This document shows positions 35,166 to 42,814 of a stretch of DNA of 64,000 bases, piece by piece (position 1 is the stretch's first letter; every line of letters begins with the position of its first letter). This stretch comes from Cohnella xylanilytica. GTDB lineage: Bacteria; Bacillota; Bacilli; Paenibacillales; Paenibacillaceae. The stretch covers positions 1-64,000 of the forward strand of contig NZ_JACJVR010000059.1 in assembly GCF_014212175.1 (NCBI RefSeq), in the 5' to 3' direction. Under the pieces are notes generated by a model, which saw only the letters and a program-made list of their open reading frames with translations, had not been told where the DNA came from and made no database searches. The position numbers and the translations under genes were made by a program.

Positions 35166-36578
35166 TTGGACCAATCTCTAACCGAGCGGCTTCGCCGGAT
35201 CGTCGGCGAACGCCACTTCCGGGACGACCAGGAAGCGCGGGTCGCCCATTCGTACGACGGAACGCCGATGCTCCAGAGCTTGCCCGACGGCGTGATCTAT
35301 CCCGAGAACACGGCGCAAGTGTCCGAGATCATGAGAGCGCTGTCCGAGTACCGGGTTCCGGTCGTCTCCCGGGGCTCCGGCTCCAACTTGAGCGGCGGCA
35401 CGGTCCCCTTGCAGGGAGGCGTCGTCATGGTCATGCACCGGATGAACCGGATCTTGGAGGTCGATGCCGAGAACTTGACGGCGACCGTGCAGCCGGGCTT
35501 GATCACGGCGGAGTTCATTACGCACGTCGAGGCTATGGGCCTGTTCTATCCGCCGGATCCGAGCAGCATGCGGATCTCCACGATCGGAGGCAACATCGCG
35601 GAATGCTCCGGCGGCCTTCGGGGGCTCAAGTACGGAACGACCAAGGATTACGTGATCGGCCTGGAGGCGGTTCTGCCCGGCGGGGACGTCATCCGGACCG
35701 GAGGCAAGCTGATGAAGGACGTGGCCGGCTACGACTTGACGAAGCTGCTCGTCGGCTCGGAAGGGACTCTCGCGATTATTACGGAAGCGACGCTGAAGCT
35801 CATTCCTCCTCCGGCCGCCAAGAAGACGATGCTGGCGATGTTCAAGGACATCTACGCCGCGGCGCGGACCGTCTCCCGGATCATCGAAGCGAAGATCATC
35901 CCGGCGACGCTCGAATTCATGGACAACCCGACGATCCGCGTCGTGGACGACTTCGCGAAGCTCGGGCTGCCCCGGGATATGGAAGCGATCCTCCTCATCG
36001 AGCAGGACGGCTCTCCCGAGACGGTCGAACGGGATATCGAGCGGATCCGGAGCATCTGCGAGCTGGAGAAGGCGGACCGGGTCGAAGTCGCCGAGACGAG
36101 GGAGCACGCCGACAAGCTGCTGACGGCCCGCCGCAGCGCGTTCACGGCGCTGGCCCGCCTGCGCCCGACGACGATTCTCGAAGACGCGACCGTCCCGCGT
36201 TCGCGCATCGCCGACATGGTGCTGCGCATCAACGAGATCGCGCGCAAGCACGGGGTCACCATCGCGACGTTCGGCCACGCGGGAGACGGCAACCTGCACC
36301 CGACGGCGACGACGGACGCGAGGGACAAGGAGGAGGTGCACCGGGTCGAGCTGGCGTTCGAGGAGATCTTCGAAGCGGCCATCGAGCTCGGAGGGACGAT
36401 CACCGGCGAGCACGGCGTCGGCATGGTCAAGGCTCCGTTCCTGGAATGGAAGGTGGGCCGGGCGGGCATCGACGTCATGAAGGGGATCAAGGCGGCGTTC
36501 GACCCGCACAACCTGCTCAACCCCGGGAAGCTGTTCGCCAAGGAGACGCGGAGAAGGGTGGTGATCGAGCGTGGCTAA
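35166..36578 (+). CDS. glcD: FAD-linked glycolate/D-lactate oxidase subunit GlcD
   Basis: 470 aa. FAD-binding (VAO/PCMH) domain about 40-220 with SRGSGSNLSGGTVPLQGG, PPDPSSMRISTIGGNIAECSGG and KDVAGYDLTKLLVGSEGTLAII; C-terminal FAD-oxidase domain ending GTITGEHGVGMVKAPFLEW and FDPHNLLNPGKLF. Oxidises a 2-hydroxy acid (glycolate or D-lactate) and passes electrons to the iron-sulfur partner encoded next. Start TTG 35166 follows GAGGAGGGG. Overlaps glcF by 8 bp. Confidence 0.9.
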   Translation: MDQSLTERLRRIVGERHFRDDQEARVAHSYDGTPMLQSLPDGVIYPENTAQVSEIMRALSEYRVPVVSRGSGSNLSGGTVPLQGGVVMVMHRMNRILEVDAENLTATVQPGLITAEFITHVEAMGLFYPPDPSSMRISTIGGNIAECSGGLRGLKYGTTKDYVIGLEAVLPGGDVIRTGGKLMKDVAGYDLTKLLVGSEGTLAIITEATLKLIPPPAAKKTMLAMFKDIYAAARTVSRIIEAKIIPATLEFMDNPTIRVVDDFAKLGLPRDMEAILLIEQDGSPETVERDIERIRSICELEKADRVEVAETREHADKLLTARRSAFTALARLRPTTILEDATVPRSRIADMVLRINEIARKHGVTIATFGHAGDGNLHPTATTDARDKEEVHRVELAFEEIFEAAIELGGTITGEHGVGMVKAPFLEWKVGRAGIDVMKGIKAAFDPHNLLNPGKLFAKETRRRVVIERG

Positions 36579-38013
36579 GACGATGGAAGGCGCTTTGACG
36601 AGTGTGGCTAAGACGGCCGACAGCGCTTCGACGAACGAAGGGCTTCCGAACGGCGGCAAGCCCGACGTCGATCATTCCAACCCGTTGGCCCGGACGATGC
36701 TGGCCAAGCTGGATTACGACCAGCTGACGAATTGCATGCGCTGCGGCTTCTGCCTGCCCGCCTGCCCGACGTTCCGGGAGACGGGACTCGAGCCGGAATC
36801 GCCGCGCGGCCGCATCGCCCTCATGAAGGCGGTCGTCGACGGCGTCATGGAGCCGGACCTCTCGTTCCAGGAGCAGATGAATCACTGCCTCGGCTGCCGC
36901 GCCTGCGAGCCGGCCTGTCCGGCGGACGTCAAGTACGGGCAGCTCATCGAACAGACGCGCGACGCCATCGAGGAACACGCGACGACGCATCGCCGGTGGG
37001 TCCGCGGCTTGCGTTCGGTCGCGTTCAAAGGCCTCTTCCCGCATCAGAACCGGATGAAGAGACTCGGCGCGCTGCTGAAGGTCTACCAGAAGACGGGGTT
37101 GAACCGCGCCGTTCGTTCCGCCGGAATCATGAAGCTGTTCCCGGCCCATCTGAGGGACATGGAACGGATTCTGCCCGAGGCGTCCTCCAAGGGGGTTCGG
37201 GAGCTCATCGGGGAGAGGCATCCGGCTCGCGGCGAGAGGCGGGGGAAGGTCGCGCTGTTCCGAGGCTGCATCATGGACGCCCTGTTCGCGCAGACGAACG
37301 TGAATACGGTTCTCCTGCTGACGGAGGCCGGCTTCGAGGTCGTCATTCCGCAGACCCAGAACTGCTGCGGCGCGCTTCATGCCCATAGCGGCGAGACGGA
37401 CCAGGCACGGGAGCTCGCCCGCTCCAACGTCCGCGCGTTCCTCGGGGAGGACGTCGACTTCGTCGTCACGAACGCGGGCGGCTGCGGGGCGATCCTACTG
37501 GAATACGATCATTTGCTCCAGGATGACGAAGAGTGGGCCGAGCCGGCAGCCCGGTTCTCGAAGCGGGTGATCGACGTCTCCGAGCTGCTGCTGCGCCACG
37601 GCAACCCGCTCAAGTTCGAGCCTGCCGATGCGGAGGAGCCGCTGCCGATCGTGACGTATCAGGACTCCTGCCATCTGCGCAACGTCATGAGGTCGTCGGA
37701 CGCTCCCCGCCAATTGATCCGCCAGGCGGCGGGCGCGTCGTTCGTCGAGATGAAGGAAGCGGACCGCTGCTGCGGATCGGCCGGCATCTACAACCTGACG
37801 CAGCCCGAGATGGCCGGCTCCATATTGGAGAAGAAAATGGAGCACGCCAACCGCACCGATGCGAGGACGATCCTGACGAGCAACCCCGGATGCCTGCTGC
37901 AGATGAAGGCCGGCGTCGCGAAGCACGGAACGTCGCCGGAGACGACCGAGTCCGTTCACATAGTCGATTATTTATACAAGCGATTGCGCCCGTCGCCGTC
38001 CGCCCGATCCTGA
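36571..38013 (+). CDS. glcF: glycolate oxidase iron-sulfur subunit GlcF
   Basis: 480 aa. Two 4Fe-4S motifs: CMRCGFCLPAC (Cys55, 58, 61, 65) and CLGCRACEPAC (Cys106, 109, 112, 116). Two cysteine-rich CCG domains follow: QNCCGALHAHSG and DRCCGSAGIYNL. Electron-transfer partner of GlcD. A 30-residue Ala/Ser/Thr-rich N-terminal extension is unusual; GTG 36571 is used, with ATG 36583 possible. Coupled to glcD by overlap. The same domain architecture occurs in LutA-like and GlpC proteins, but the neighbour fixes the assignment. Confidence 0.88.
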   Translation: MAKTMEGALTSVAKTADSASTNEGLPNGGKPDVDHSNPLARTMLAKLDYDQLTNCMRCGFCLPACPTFRETGLEPESPRGRIALMKAVVDGVMEPDLSFQEQMNHCLGCRACEPACPADVKYGQLIEQTRDAIEEHATTHRRWVRGLRSVAFKGLFPHQNRMKRLGALLKVYQKTGLNRAVRSAGIMKLFPAHLRDMERILPEASSKGVRELIGERHPARGERRGKVALFRGCIMDALFAQTNVNTVLLLTEAGFEVVIPQTQNCCGALHAHSGETDQARELARSNVRAFLGEDVDFVVTNAGGCGAILLEYDHLLQDDEEWAEPAARFSKRVIDVSELLLRHGNPLKFEPADAEEPLPIVTYQDSCHLRNVMRSSDAPRQLIRQAAGASFVEMKEADRCCGSAGIYNLTQPEMAGSILEKKMEHANRTDARTILTSNPGCLLQMKAGVAKHGTSPETTESVHIVDYLYKRLRPSPSARS

Positions 38014-38038
38014 ATCTTCTCGGGCTGCGCGTTCTCTA

Positions 38039-38067
38039 TTTTGCGTAACCGTTCGACGTGCTATAAT
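38039..38067 (+). promoter_or_regulatory. glpD promoter
   Basis: TTTTGC at 38039-38044, 17-bp spacer, TATAAT at 38062-38067. Predicted start about 38074 leaves a leader of about 115 nt containing a terminator. Confidence 0.6.
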
Positions 38068-38101
38068 CTTCACGAGTTCGACCCATGGATGCTGTTGAAG
38101 A

Positions 38102-38161
38102 AGAACCGCGATTTTCTACCGCAACGTTATAGGCGCAGCGGGACGATCGCGGTTCTTTTTA
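38102..38161 (+). terminator. leader terminator upstream of glpD (antitermination site)
   Basis: AGAACCGCGAT (38102-38112) pairs perfectly over 11 bp with ATCGCGGTTCT (38146-38156), followed by TTTTT. It lies between the promoter and the glpD start. In B. subtilis, glpD is controlled by GlpP-dependent antitermination at a comparable leader terminator. Confidence 0.75.
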
Positions 38162-38190
38162 TCGATTCGAAGGGAAGAAGGGTGGCCGAC

Positions 38191-39855
38191 ATGTCGAGAG
38201 GCTTCTCCGGAACGGATCGCCGCCGCAGGCTTGAGGAGATGGAGACGGAAAATTACGACGTTCTGATCGTCGGAGGAGGCATTACCGGAGCGGGAATCGC
38301 GCTGGACGCGCGGACGCGGGGGATGAAGACGGCTCTGATCGAGATGCAGGACTTCGCGGCGGGAACGTCCAGCCGGTCGACGAAGCTCGTTCATGGCGGT
38401 CTGCGATACTTGAAGCAGCTCGAGGTGAAGATGGTCGCGGAGGTCGGCAAGGAGCGCGCGGTAGTCTACGAGAACGGCCCCCACGTGACGACTCCGGAAT
38501 GGATGCTGCTCCCTTTCTACGAGGGAGGCACGTTCGGTGCATTCACTACGTCGATCGGACTCCGGCTCTACGACTTCCTGGCCGGGGTCAAGCGGGAAGA
38601 ACGGCGCCGAATGCTGAGCCGGGAAGCCGCGCTTCGGAAGGAGCCGCTGCTCAGGAAGCAAGGGCTGAAGGGCGGCGGCTACTACGTGGAGTACCGGACC
38701 GACGACGCGCGCCTCACGATCGAAGTGGCGAAGCGAGCCGCGGAAGCCGGAGCGAATGCCGTCAACTACGCTATGGCGGAGGAGCTTCTGTACGAGAACG
38801 GCAAGCTGATCGGCGCCGTCGCCAGAGACCGGATCGGCGGAGGCGCGTACCGGATTCGGGCCCGCCGAATCGTCAACGCGACGGGCCCTTGGGTCGACGG
38901 GCTTCGGGAGCTGGACCGCTCCCGGCACGGGAAGACGCTGCGCCTGACGAAGGGAGTGCACCTCGTCTTCGACGGCGCGCGCTTCCCGCTTCGGCAGGCG
39001 ATCTACTTCGACACGCCCGACGGCAGGATGGTGTTCGCGATTCCCCGCGACGGCAAGACGTACGTCGGCACGACCGACACCGATTACGCGGGGGATCCGG
39101 CGCATCCGCGCATCGAGGCGGAGGACCGGGATTACATGCTGGCGGCTTGCAACGGCATGTTCCCGGAGCTGAAGCTGGCCGGGGAGGACGTCGAATCCGG
39201 CTGGGCGGGCCTCAGACCGCTCGTCTACGAGGAAGGCAAGGCCCCCTCGGAAGTGTCGAGGCGCGACGAGATCTTCGTCTCCCCGTCCGGGATGATCACG
39301 ATAGCCGGAGGCAAGCTGACCGGCTACCGGAAGATGGCCGAGACCGTCGTTGACTTGCTCGATCGGGAGCTGCGGAAGGAAGGCGCCGGTCCGTTCGCTC
39401 CATGCGCGACGAGAACGCTGTCCATCTCCGGAGGCGACGTAGGCGGCTCCGCGCGGTTCTCTACGTACGCGTTCCGGAAGGCGGAGAAGGGCGTACGGCT
39501 CGGACTCGAGCCGGAGACGGCGATTCGGCTCGCGAAGCGGTACGGATCGAACGTCGAAGCGGTCTACGGCCGCCTGGAGCCGTCGGCGCGGCTCGGCAAG
39601 AAGCACGGGCTGCCCGCGGACGTCGGCGCGATGCTGCTGTACGCCATCGAGGAGGAGATGGCGGTCCACCCCGCCGATTTCCTCATTCGGCGGACGGGGG
39701 CCTTGTTTTTCGATATCGCTTGGGTTCGGAGATTCAAAGAGGGAGCGCTCGGGTTTATGGCGGAATACATGGGCTATGGCGAAGAGCGGATCCAGGAGTA
39801 TGCGGCTCGGCTGGACGCGGAGCTCGAAGCGGCTTCCGGCCGCAAGATCCCGTAG
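38191..39855 (+). CDS. glpD: aerobic glycerol-3-phosphate dehydrogenase
   Basis: 554 aa, the B. subtilis GlpD length. FAD motif VLIVGGGITGAGIALDARTRG near residue 20, SSRSTKLVHGGLRYL, DTDYAGDP and ITIAGGKLTGYRKMAE, all characteristic. Membrane-associated flavoenzyme that oxidises glycerol-3-phosphate to dihydroxyacetone phosphate and feeds electrons to quinone. ATG 38191 is preferred: the frame is open from 38041, but that stretch contains the promoter and leader terminator. Expression probably requires glycerol-3-phosphate through antitermination. Confidence 0.92.
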   Translation: MSRGFSGTDRRRRLEEMETENYDVLIVGGGITGAGIALDARTRGMKTALIEMQDFAAGTSSRSTKLVHGGLRYLKQLEVKMVAEVGKERAVVYENGPHVTTPEWMLLPFYEGGTFGAFTTSIGLRLYDFLAGVKREERRRMLSREAALRKEPLLRKQGLKGGGYYVEYRTDDARLTIEVAKRAAEAGANAVNYAMAEELLYENGKLIGAVARDRIGGGAYRIRARRIVNATGPWVDGLRELDRSRHGKTLRLTKGVHLVFDGARFPLRQAIYFDTPDGRMVFAIPRDGKTYVGTTDTDYAGDPAHPRIEAEDRDYMLAACNGMFPELKLAGEDVESGWAGLRPLVYEEGKAPSEVSRRDEIFVSPSGMITIAGGKLTGYRKMAETVVDLLDRELRKEGAGPFAPCATRTLSISGGDVGGSARFSTYAFRKAEKGVRLGLEPETAIRLAKRYGSNVEAVYGRLEPSARLGKKHGLPADVGAMLLYAIEEEMAVHPADFLIRRTGALFFDIAWVRRFKEGALGFMAEYMGYGEERIQEYAARLDAELEAASGRKIP

Positions 39856-39982
39856 GAATGCTCCTCATCCTCGATGAACGGTGCCTTATCGAGCGCCGCG
39901 CCTCCAAGGTAATATGAGGGGGACCCGATCCGAATCCGGATGGGGTCGACTTCTGGTACTGGAGGCGCGAAGAGACTAAACC

Positions 39983-40177
39983 GTCTACGAACTCGCGGTT
40001 CCTTGGGAGGAATTAACCGGAGATCCCGACCTCGTGCGTCAGGGCTTGAAGCTGAAGTTCTCGCTGCTCGTCAACGACAACGACGGCCGCGGCCGCGAGG
40101 GCTGGGCGGAATACAACGGAGGCATCGGAACGTCGAAGGACGTCCATGCGTTCGGCGACGTTTTCTTGCTGCCGTGA
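39983..40177 (+). pseudogene. remnant of a CBM9-like (DOMON) protein, C-terminal fragment
   Basis: In frame, VYELAVPWEELTGDP, LKLKFSLLVNDNDGRGREGW and GIGTSKDVHAFGDVFLLP (64 codons, stop TGA 40175) match the C-terminal strands of CBM9-type carbohydrate-binding domains found at the ends of secreted glycanases. There is no start codon or ribosome site, and a frame disruption lies just upstream (GAGACTAAACC at about 39972; one extra A would extend the match as REETKTVYEL). Probably the tail of a deleted glycoside hydrolase gene. Confidence 0.6.
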
Positions 40178-40250
40178 AGCTTGCGGATGCGGCAGGCCAA
40201 GACGACGCGCCGTATCGAGTCGAGCCGAACCGAGCAAAACTTGTAAGGAG

Positions 40251-40277
40251 AGAAGCGGGCGATCCCCGCTTCTTTTT
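40251..40277 (+). terminator. intrinsic terminator after the CBM9-like remnant
   Basis: 9-bp stem AGAAGCGGG (40251-40259)/CCCGCTTCT (40265-40273) followed by a T tract (TTTTTGCTTTTTG). It probably belonged to the now-deleted upstream gene. Confidence 0.8.
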
Positions 40278-40343
40278 GCTTTTTGACGCTAACAAAGTCC
40301 GACGTCGCTATTCAGCGCCCAAAATCCGATTTAGCGGGCTTCA

Positions 40344-40410
40344 CCGCAGGCAGGCGGATTCCCTTGTGCCGATTTTTCGATTAGAGCATCGCCGGAAATA
40401 ACAAGGCAGT
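40344..40410. repeat. dispersed intergenic element, copy 1
   Basis: Aligns well with 61931-61990: shared words CCGCA-GCA, CGGAT, CTTGTG, CGATTTTTCGA, TAG, GGAAA and ACAAGG in the same order and spacing. It directly precedes the palindrome array, and copy 2 also precedes a partial array unit, so element and array seem to travel together. Confidence 0.6.
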
Positions 40411-40415
40411 TGAAT

Positions 40416-40695
40416 TTTGTATGATTTTTCATACAACATCCAAGCCAGACGCCTGCTTGGAGCAGAATTTGTACGATTTTTCGTACAACATTCAAGCCAG
40501 GCGCCTACACGGAGCAGGATTTGTACGATTTTTCGTACAACATCCAAGCCAGGCGTCAACTTGGAGCAGGATTTGTACGATTTTTCGTACAACATCCAAG
40601 CCAGGCGCCTGCTTGGAGCAGAATTTGTACGATTTTTCATACAACATCCAAGCCAGGCGTCAACTTGGAGCAGGATTTGTACGATTTTTCGTACA
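40416..40695. repeat. six-copy palindromic 52-bp repeat array
   Basis: The hairpin TTGTACGATTTTTCGTACAA (8-bp stem, TTTT loop; a few copies have A/G variants) starts at 40416, 40468, 40520, 40572, 40624 and 40676, exactly 52 bp apart. The 32-bp interval is itself repeated (CATCCAAGCCAGGCG then variant GCCTGCTTGGAGCAGAA, GCCTACACGGAGCAGGA or GTCAACTTGGAGCAGGA). Because 52 is not a multiple of three, frames rotate between units, yet all stay open, giving spurious ORFs on both strands. Non-coding; function unknown. Confidence 0.85.
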
Positions 40696-40924
40696 CCATT
40701 CAACAAAGACGCACAAAGACCCACAAAGACGCCTTCTTGAGGTGTCTTTACGAGGCAGAAATTAGCCCGAATCCAAATATTCCAGGACAAGCTCCGTTAG
40801 CGAATGGGTTATCCGAAGTTTTTTTGGGCCTCACCTAACGATATCGATAGAAATCCAATCGCCGTTGTATGTTCGCCGGCGCCGATCCCCGTTACGATAG
40901 AGGAACAAGAGGGGGAGGCACAGC
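40696..40924. other. intergenic stretch between palindrome array and sugar transporter
   Basis: About 230 bp with no supported gene. It starts with short ACAAAGAC(GC/CC) iterations (about 40702-40732). No convincing promoter for the downstream transporter is visible; GAGGGGGAGG at about 40909-40918 is its ribosome binding site. Confidence 0.35.
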
Positions 40925-41818
40925 ATGTTCGCGAAACTTTACAAGCATCGTTGGCAGTATCTGATGATTTTCCCGGGTGTCCTGCTTCTGCTCCTATTCA
41001 GCTACATTCCGATGGCGGGCATCCAAGTGGCGTTCCGGGACTTCCAGATCGGCTCTTCCATCTGGAGCAGTCCGTGGGTCGGAATGGACAACTTCGCGTT
41101 CCTGGACGAGCCGCAGTTCTGGACGGTCGTGAAGAATACGCTGTATATCTCGGTGCTGAAATTCGTCTTCGGCTTCCCGGCGCCGATCCTGCTCGCCTTG
41201 ATGATCAACGAAGTCGCGCATTCGGCGTTCAAGCGCTTCGTTCAATCGGTGAGCTATTTGCCCCACTTTTTCTCCTGGATCGTGGTCGCCTACATTCTGC
41301 AATCGGTCCTGACGATCGACGGCGGCCTCGTGAACGACTGGATCGCCAAGGCGGGCGGAGAGCCGATCTTCTTCCTCGGCTCCACGGAATGGTTCCGGCC
41401 GATCGTCGTCGGCAGCGGCCTGTGGAAGGAGACGGGATGGAATACGATTCTCTACCTGGCGGCCTTCACGACCATCGACCCTCAGCTGTACGAAGCGGCG
41501 AAGGTCGAAGGGGCGGGCCGGTTCGCCCGAATCCGGCACATTACGCTTCCTGGCATCGTGCCGACGATCTCGATCGTTCTGATCCTCAGCATCCCGAGCC
41601 TGATCGCGGTCGGCATGGACCAGATCTATCCGCTGATGAACTCGGCGAACATGGCCGTCGCGGACGTGCTCGACACGTACGTTCTCCGGAGCGGCCTCCA
41701 GCAGGGGTACTTCGGAATGGCGACCGCCGTCGGCCTGCTGTCCTCCGTCATCAGCCTGGCGCTGGTCTTGACGACCAACCAGCTCTCCCGAAAAATAAAC
41801 GGCGAAGGATTATGGTGA
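40925..41818 (+). CDS. sugar ABC transporter permease (LplB-like)
   Basis: 297 aa, six transmembrane segments, MalF/LplB-type. N-terminal YLMIFPGVLLLLLFSYIPMAGIQVAFRDFQ and the cytosolic EAA loop YEAAKVEGAGRFARIRHITLPGI (about 183-205), which contacts the ATPase, are diagnostic. First gene of an operon with a second permease (4 bp downstream) and a lipoprotein. No ATPase gene is present here; in Firmicutes such transporters commonly share MsmX-type ATPases encoded elsewhere. Substrate probably an oligosaccharide. Confidence 0.88.
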   Translation: MFAKLYKHRWQYLMIFPGVLLLLLFSYIPMAGIQVAFRDFQIGSSIWSSPWVGMDNFAFLDEPQFWTVVKNTLYISVLKFVFGFPAPILLALMINEVAHSAFKRFVQSVSYLPHFFSWIVVAYILQSVLTIDGGLVNDWIAKAGGEPIFFLGSTEWFRPIVVGSGLWKETGWNTILYLAAFTTIDPQLYEAAKVEGAGRFARIRHITLPGIVPTISIVLILSIPSLIAVGMDQIYPLMNSANMAVADVLDTYVLRSGLQQGYFGMATAVGLLSSVISLALVLTTNQLSRKINGEGLW

Positions 41819-41822
41819 CCTC

Positions 41823-42716
41823 ATGAGACAGAAAGCCGGAGAGAAACTGTTCCAAGTCGTCCTTGTCGTTCTGCTCTCGCTGCTCTGCTTGACCGTTCTG
41901 TATCCGTTCGTCTATATGCTGGCCATCTCGCTCAACGAGGGAGCGGACGCGGCCAAAGGCGGCGTCTACCTGATCCCGCGGACGTTCACGCTCATCAATT
42001 ACGAGATCGTCTTAGGCAACGAAGTGATCCGGCACGCCTATCTCGTCACGATCGCCCGAACGATCGTCGGCACGGTCGCCGGACTGTCCGTCACGCTGCT
42101 CGTCGCCTTCGGCTTGTCGTACAAGGGCTTGCCGATGCGGCGGACGATTCTCGGCTACATCCTGATCACGATGCTGTTCAGCGGCGGGCTCGTCCCGTTC
42201 TACATCCAACTGAACAACCTGGGACTGCTGAACACGTTCTGGGTGTATATTCTGCCGGGCATGTTCTCGGTCTGGAACATGTTCGTCATGCTGAAATTCA
42301 TCCAGGGCATTCCGGAGGCGTTGATCGAATCGGCGGAGCTGGACGGCGCGAGCCCGCCGCGCGTGCTGTGGCAGATCGTCGTCCCGCTGTCGAAGCCGAT
42401 GCTGGCCGCCCTCGGGCTGTTCACGGCCGTCGGGCATTGGAACGACTGGTTCGCCGGCGCCTTCTTCGTGTCCGACCAGTCGCTCATCCCGGTGCAGACG
42501 TTCCTTCAGCAGCTGCTGTCGGCTTCGGATATCTCCGCCGTGCTCGGCTCCAACACGAACCAAGAAGCGCTCGCCCGTTCGCAGATGCAGAACATCACGC
42601 TCATGTCGATCAAGATGGCCGTCGTCATGGCGAGCGCGCTGCCGATTCTGTGCGTGTACCCGTTCCTGCAGAAGTACTTCGTCAAGGGCGTGCTCGTCGG
42701 ATCGGTCAAGGGGTAA
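41823..42716 (+). CDS. sugar ABC transporter permease (LplC/YtcP-like)
   Basis: 297 aa, six transmembrane segments, with the EAA loop ESAELDGASPPRVLWQIVVPLSKPMLAALGLF (about 162-193). N-terminal LTVLYPFVYMLAISLNEGADAAKGGVYLIPRTFTLINY is typical of the LplC/YtcP branch, partner of LplB-type permeases. Only 4 bp after the first permease gene. Forms the heteromeric membrane channel. Confidence 0.88.
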   Translation: MRQKAGEKLFQVVLVVLLSLLCLTVLYPFVYMLAISLNEGADAAKGGVYLIPRTFTLINYEIVLGNEVIRHAYLVTIARTIVGTVAGLSVTLLVAFGLSYKGLPMRRTILGYILITMLFSGGLVPFYIQLNNLGLLNTFWVYILPGMFSVWNMFVMLKFIQGIPEALIESAELDGASPPRVLWQIVVPLSKPMLAALGLFTAVGHWNDWFAGAFFVSDQSLIPVQTFLQQLLSASDISAVLGSNTNQEALARSQMQNITLMSIKMAVVMASALPILCVYPFLQKYFVKGVLVGSVKG

Positions 42717-42814
42717 CAGTAAGGAACCCGGCCGGTCCCATCCATTCAACCTTCGGGTATAAGGCATTATCCATATACCAAACGCAAAATCGACAAAGAC
42801 AGGGGAGTAGAGCG

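Noticed and set aside
40416..40695. CRISPR array
   Set aside because: Hairpins at constant pitch resemble repeats, but the intervals are themselves repeated copies rather than unique spacers, and no cas genes are nearby.
40341..40838. Several 100-150-codon open frames on both strands across the palindrome array
   Set aside because: They are by-products of a 52-bp repeat with no stop codons in any frame; frames rotate each unit, and no ribosome site or conserved domain is present.
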